Shown here: positions 50,375 to 50,375 of the stretch, piece after piece
How the letters are laid out: the number at the start of each line of letters is the position of its first letter
Position numbering within the stretch: position 1 is the first letter of the stretch
From: JAUUZT01 sp964654015
GTDB taxonomy: Bacteria > Chloroflexota > Dehalococcoidia > GIF9 > AB-539-J10
NCBI GenBank assembly: GCA_964654015.1
Contig: CAZZHQ010000009.1
Location: 1-50,375, forward strand
Direction of reading: 5' to 3'
DNA length: 50,375 nt
Notes under the pieces: generated by a model
Told to the model about the DNA's origin: nothing
The model's database searches: none
Seen by the model: the letters and a program-made list of their open reading frames with translations, nothing else
Position numbers and translations under genes: made by a program

Positions 50375-50375
50375 T

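Noticed and set aside
1..50375. CRISPR array, tRNA or rRNA genes
   Set aside because: No regularly spaced repeats with unique spacers and no T-loop or rRNA signatures were seen on either strand by eye.

Overview
The window looks like a chromosomal contig from an anaerobic bacterium, most plausibly of the Chloroflexota (Dehalococcoidia-like); that placement is inference. Bacterial origin is supported by -35/-10 promoters, Shine-Dalgarno starts, and bacterial FolD/FolP/FolK and HypA-F genes. The metabolism points to a hydrogen- and C1-using anaerobe: corrinoid methyltransferase, H2-evolving membrane hydrogenase and a partial TCA route to 2-oxoglutarate. Both ends carry short direct repeats with about 25-bp spacing that resemble insertion-sequence termini, so the contig probably stops at multicopy IS elements.

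Region 1 (139-5432, minus strand) is a C1 operon: two tandem FolD paralogues, a corrinoid protein and an MttB-family methyltransferase, followed by an enolase-superfamily dehydratase/racemase. The two FolD copies have complementary active-site losses: one lacks the catalytic Lys, the other has an altered nucleotide-binding motif. Region 2 (5700-13729, plus) is a complete 14-gene Mbh-type group 4 [NiFe]-hydrogenase operon in the order known from Pyrococcus mbhA-N: an Mrp-like antiporter half, then the hydrogenase half. Region 3 (13763-20296) holds the maturation protease (divergent) and hypA, hypB, hypF, hypC, hypD and hypE, running on into NAD kinase, an acetyltransferase and two tandem Nudix hydrolases (to 22815).

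Region 4 (22917-30578, minus) is an anaplerotic operon: a carboxyltransferase of the 12S/PccB type, a 5S-type carboxyltransferase fused to a biotin carrier, a two-subunit LeuCD-type aconitase/hydratase, an isocitrate dehydrogenase with NADP-type residues, and a five-bladed propeller glycosidase-like protein. Region 5 (30643-32376, plus) is folP-folK-PTPS; the PTPS carries a combined Cys-Glu motif that may replace the missing FolB. Region 6 (32390-38029) is mixed: a Trm112-like small protein, hypothetical proteins, an MFS transporter, an SDR, a cupin, a YtxH protein and an AI-2E exporter.

Region 7 (38134-41742) has an iron-type alcohol dehydrogenase divergent from a split ThDP decarboxylase (ComD/ComE-like) and a DMT transporter, a possible C2 sulfonate or phosphonate module. 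Region 8 (41785-50152) has a secreted protein with about 14 propeller-type repeats, a cyclophilin-fold protein, an asparaginase, an MFS gene broken by a frameshift inside a perfect 14-bp hairpin, a methyltransferase, a 59-residue protein with an Asp/Asn/Gly tail, a zinc-ribbon protein and another MFS transporter. I saw no tRNA, rRNA or CRISPR array.
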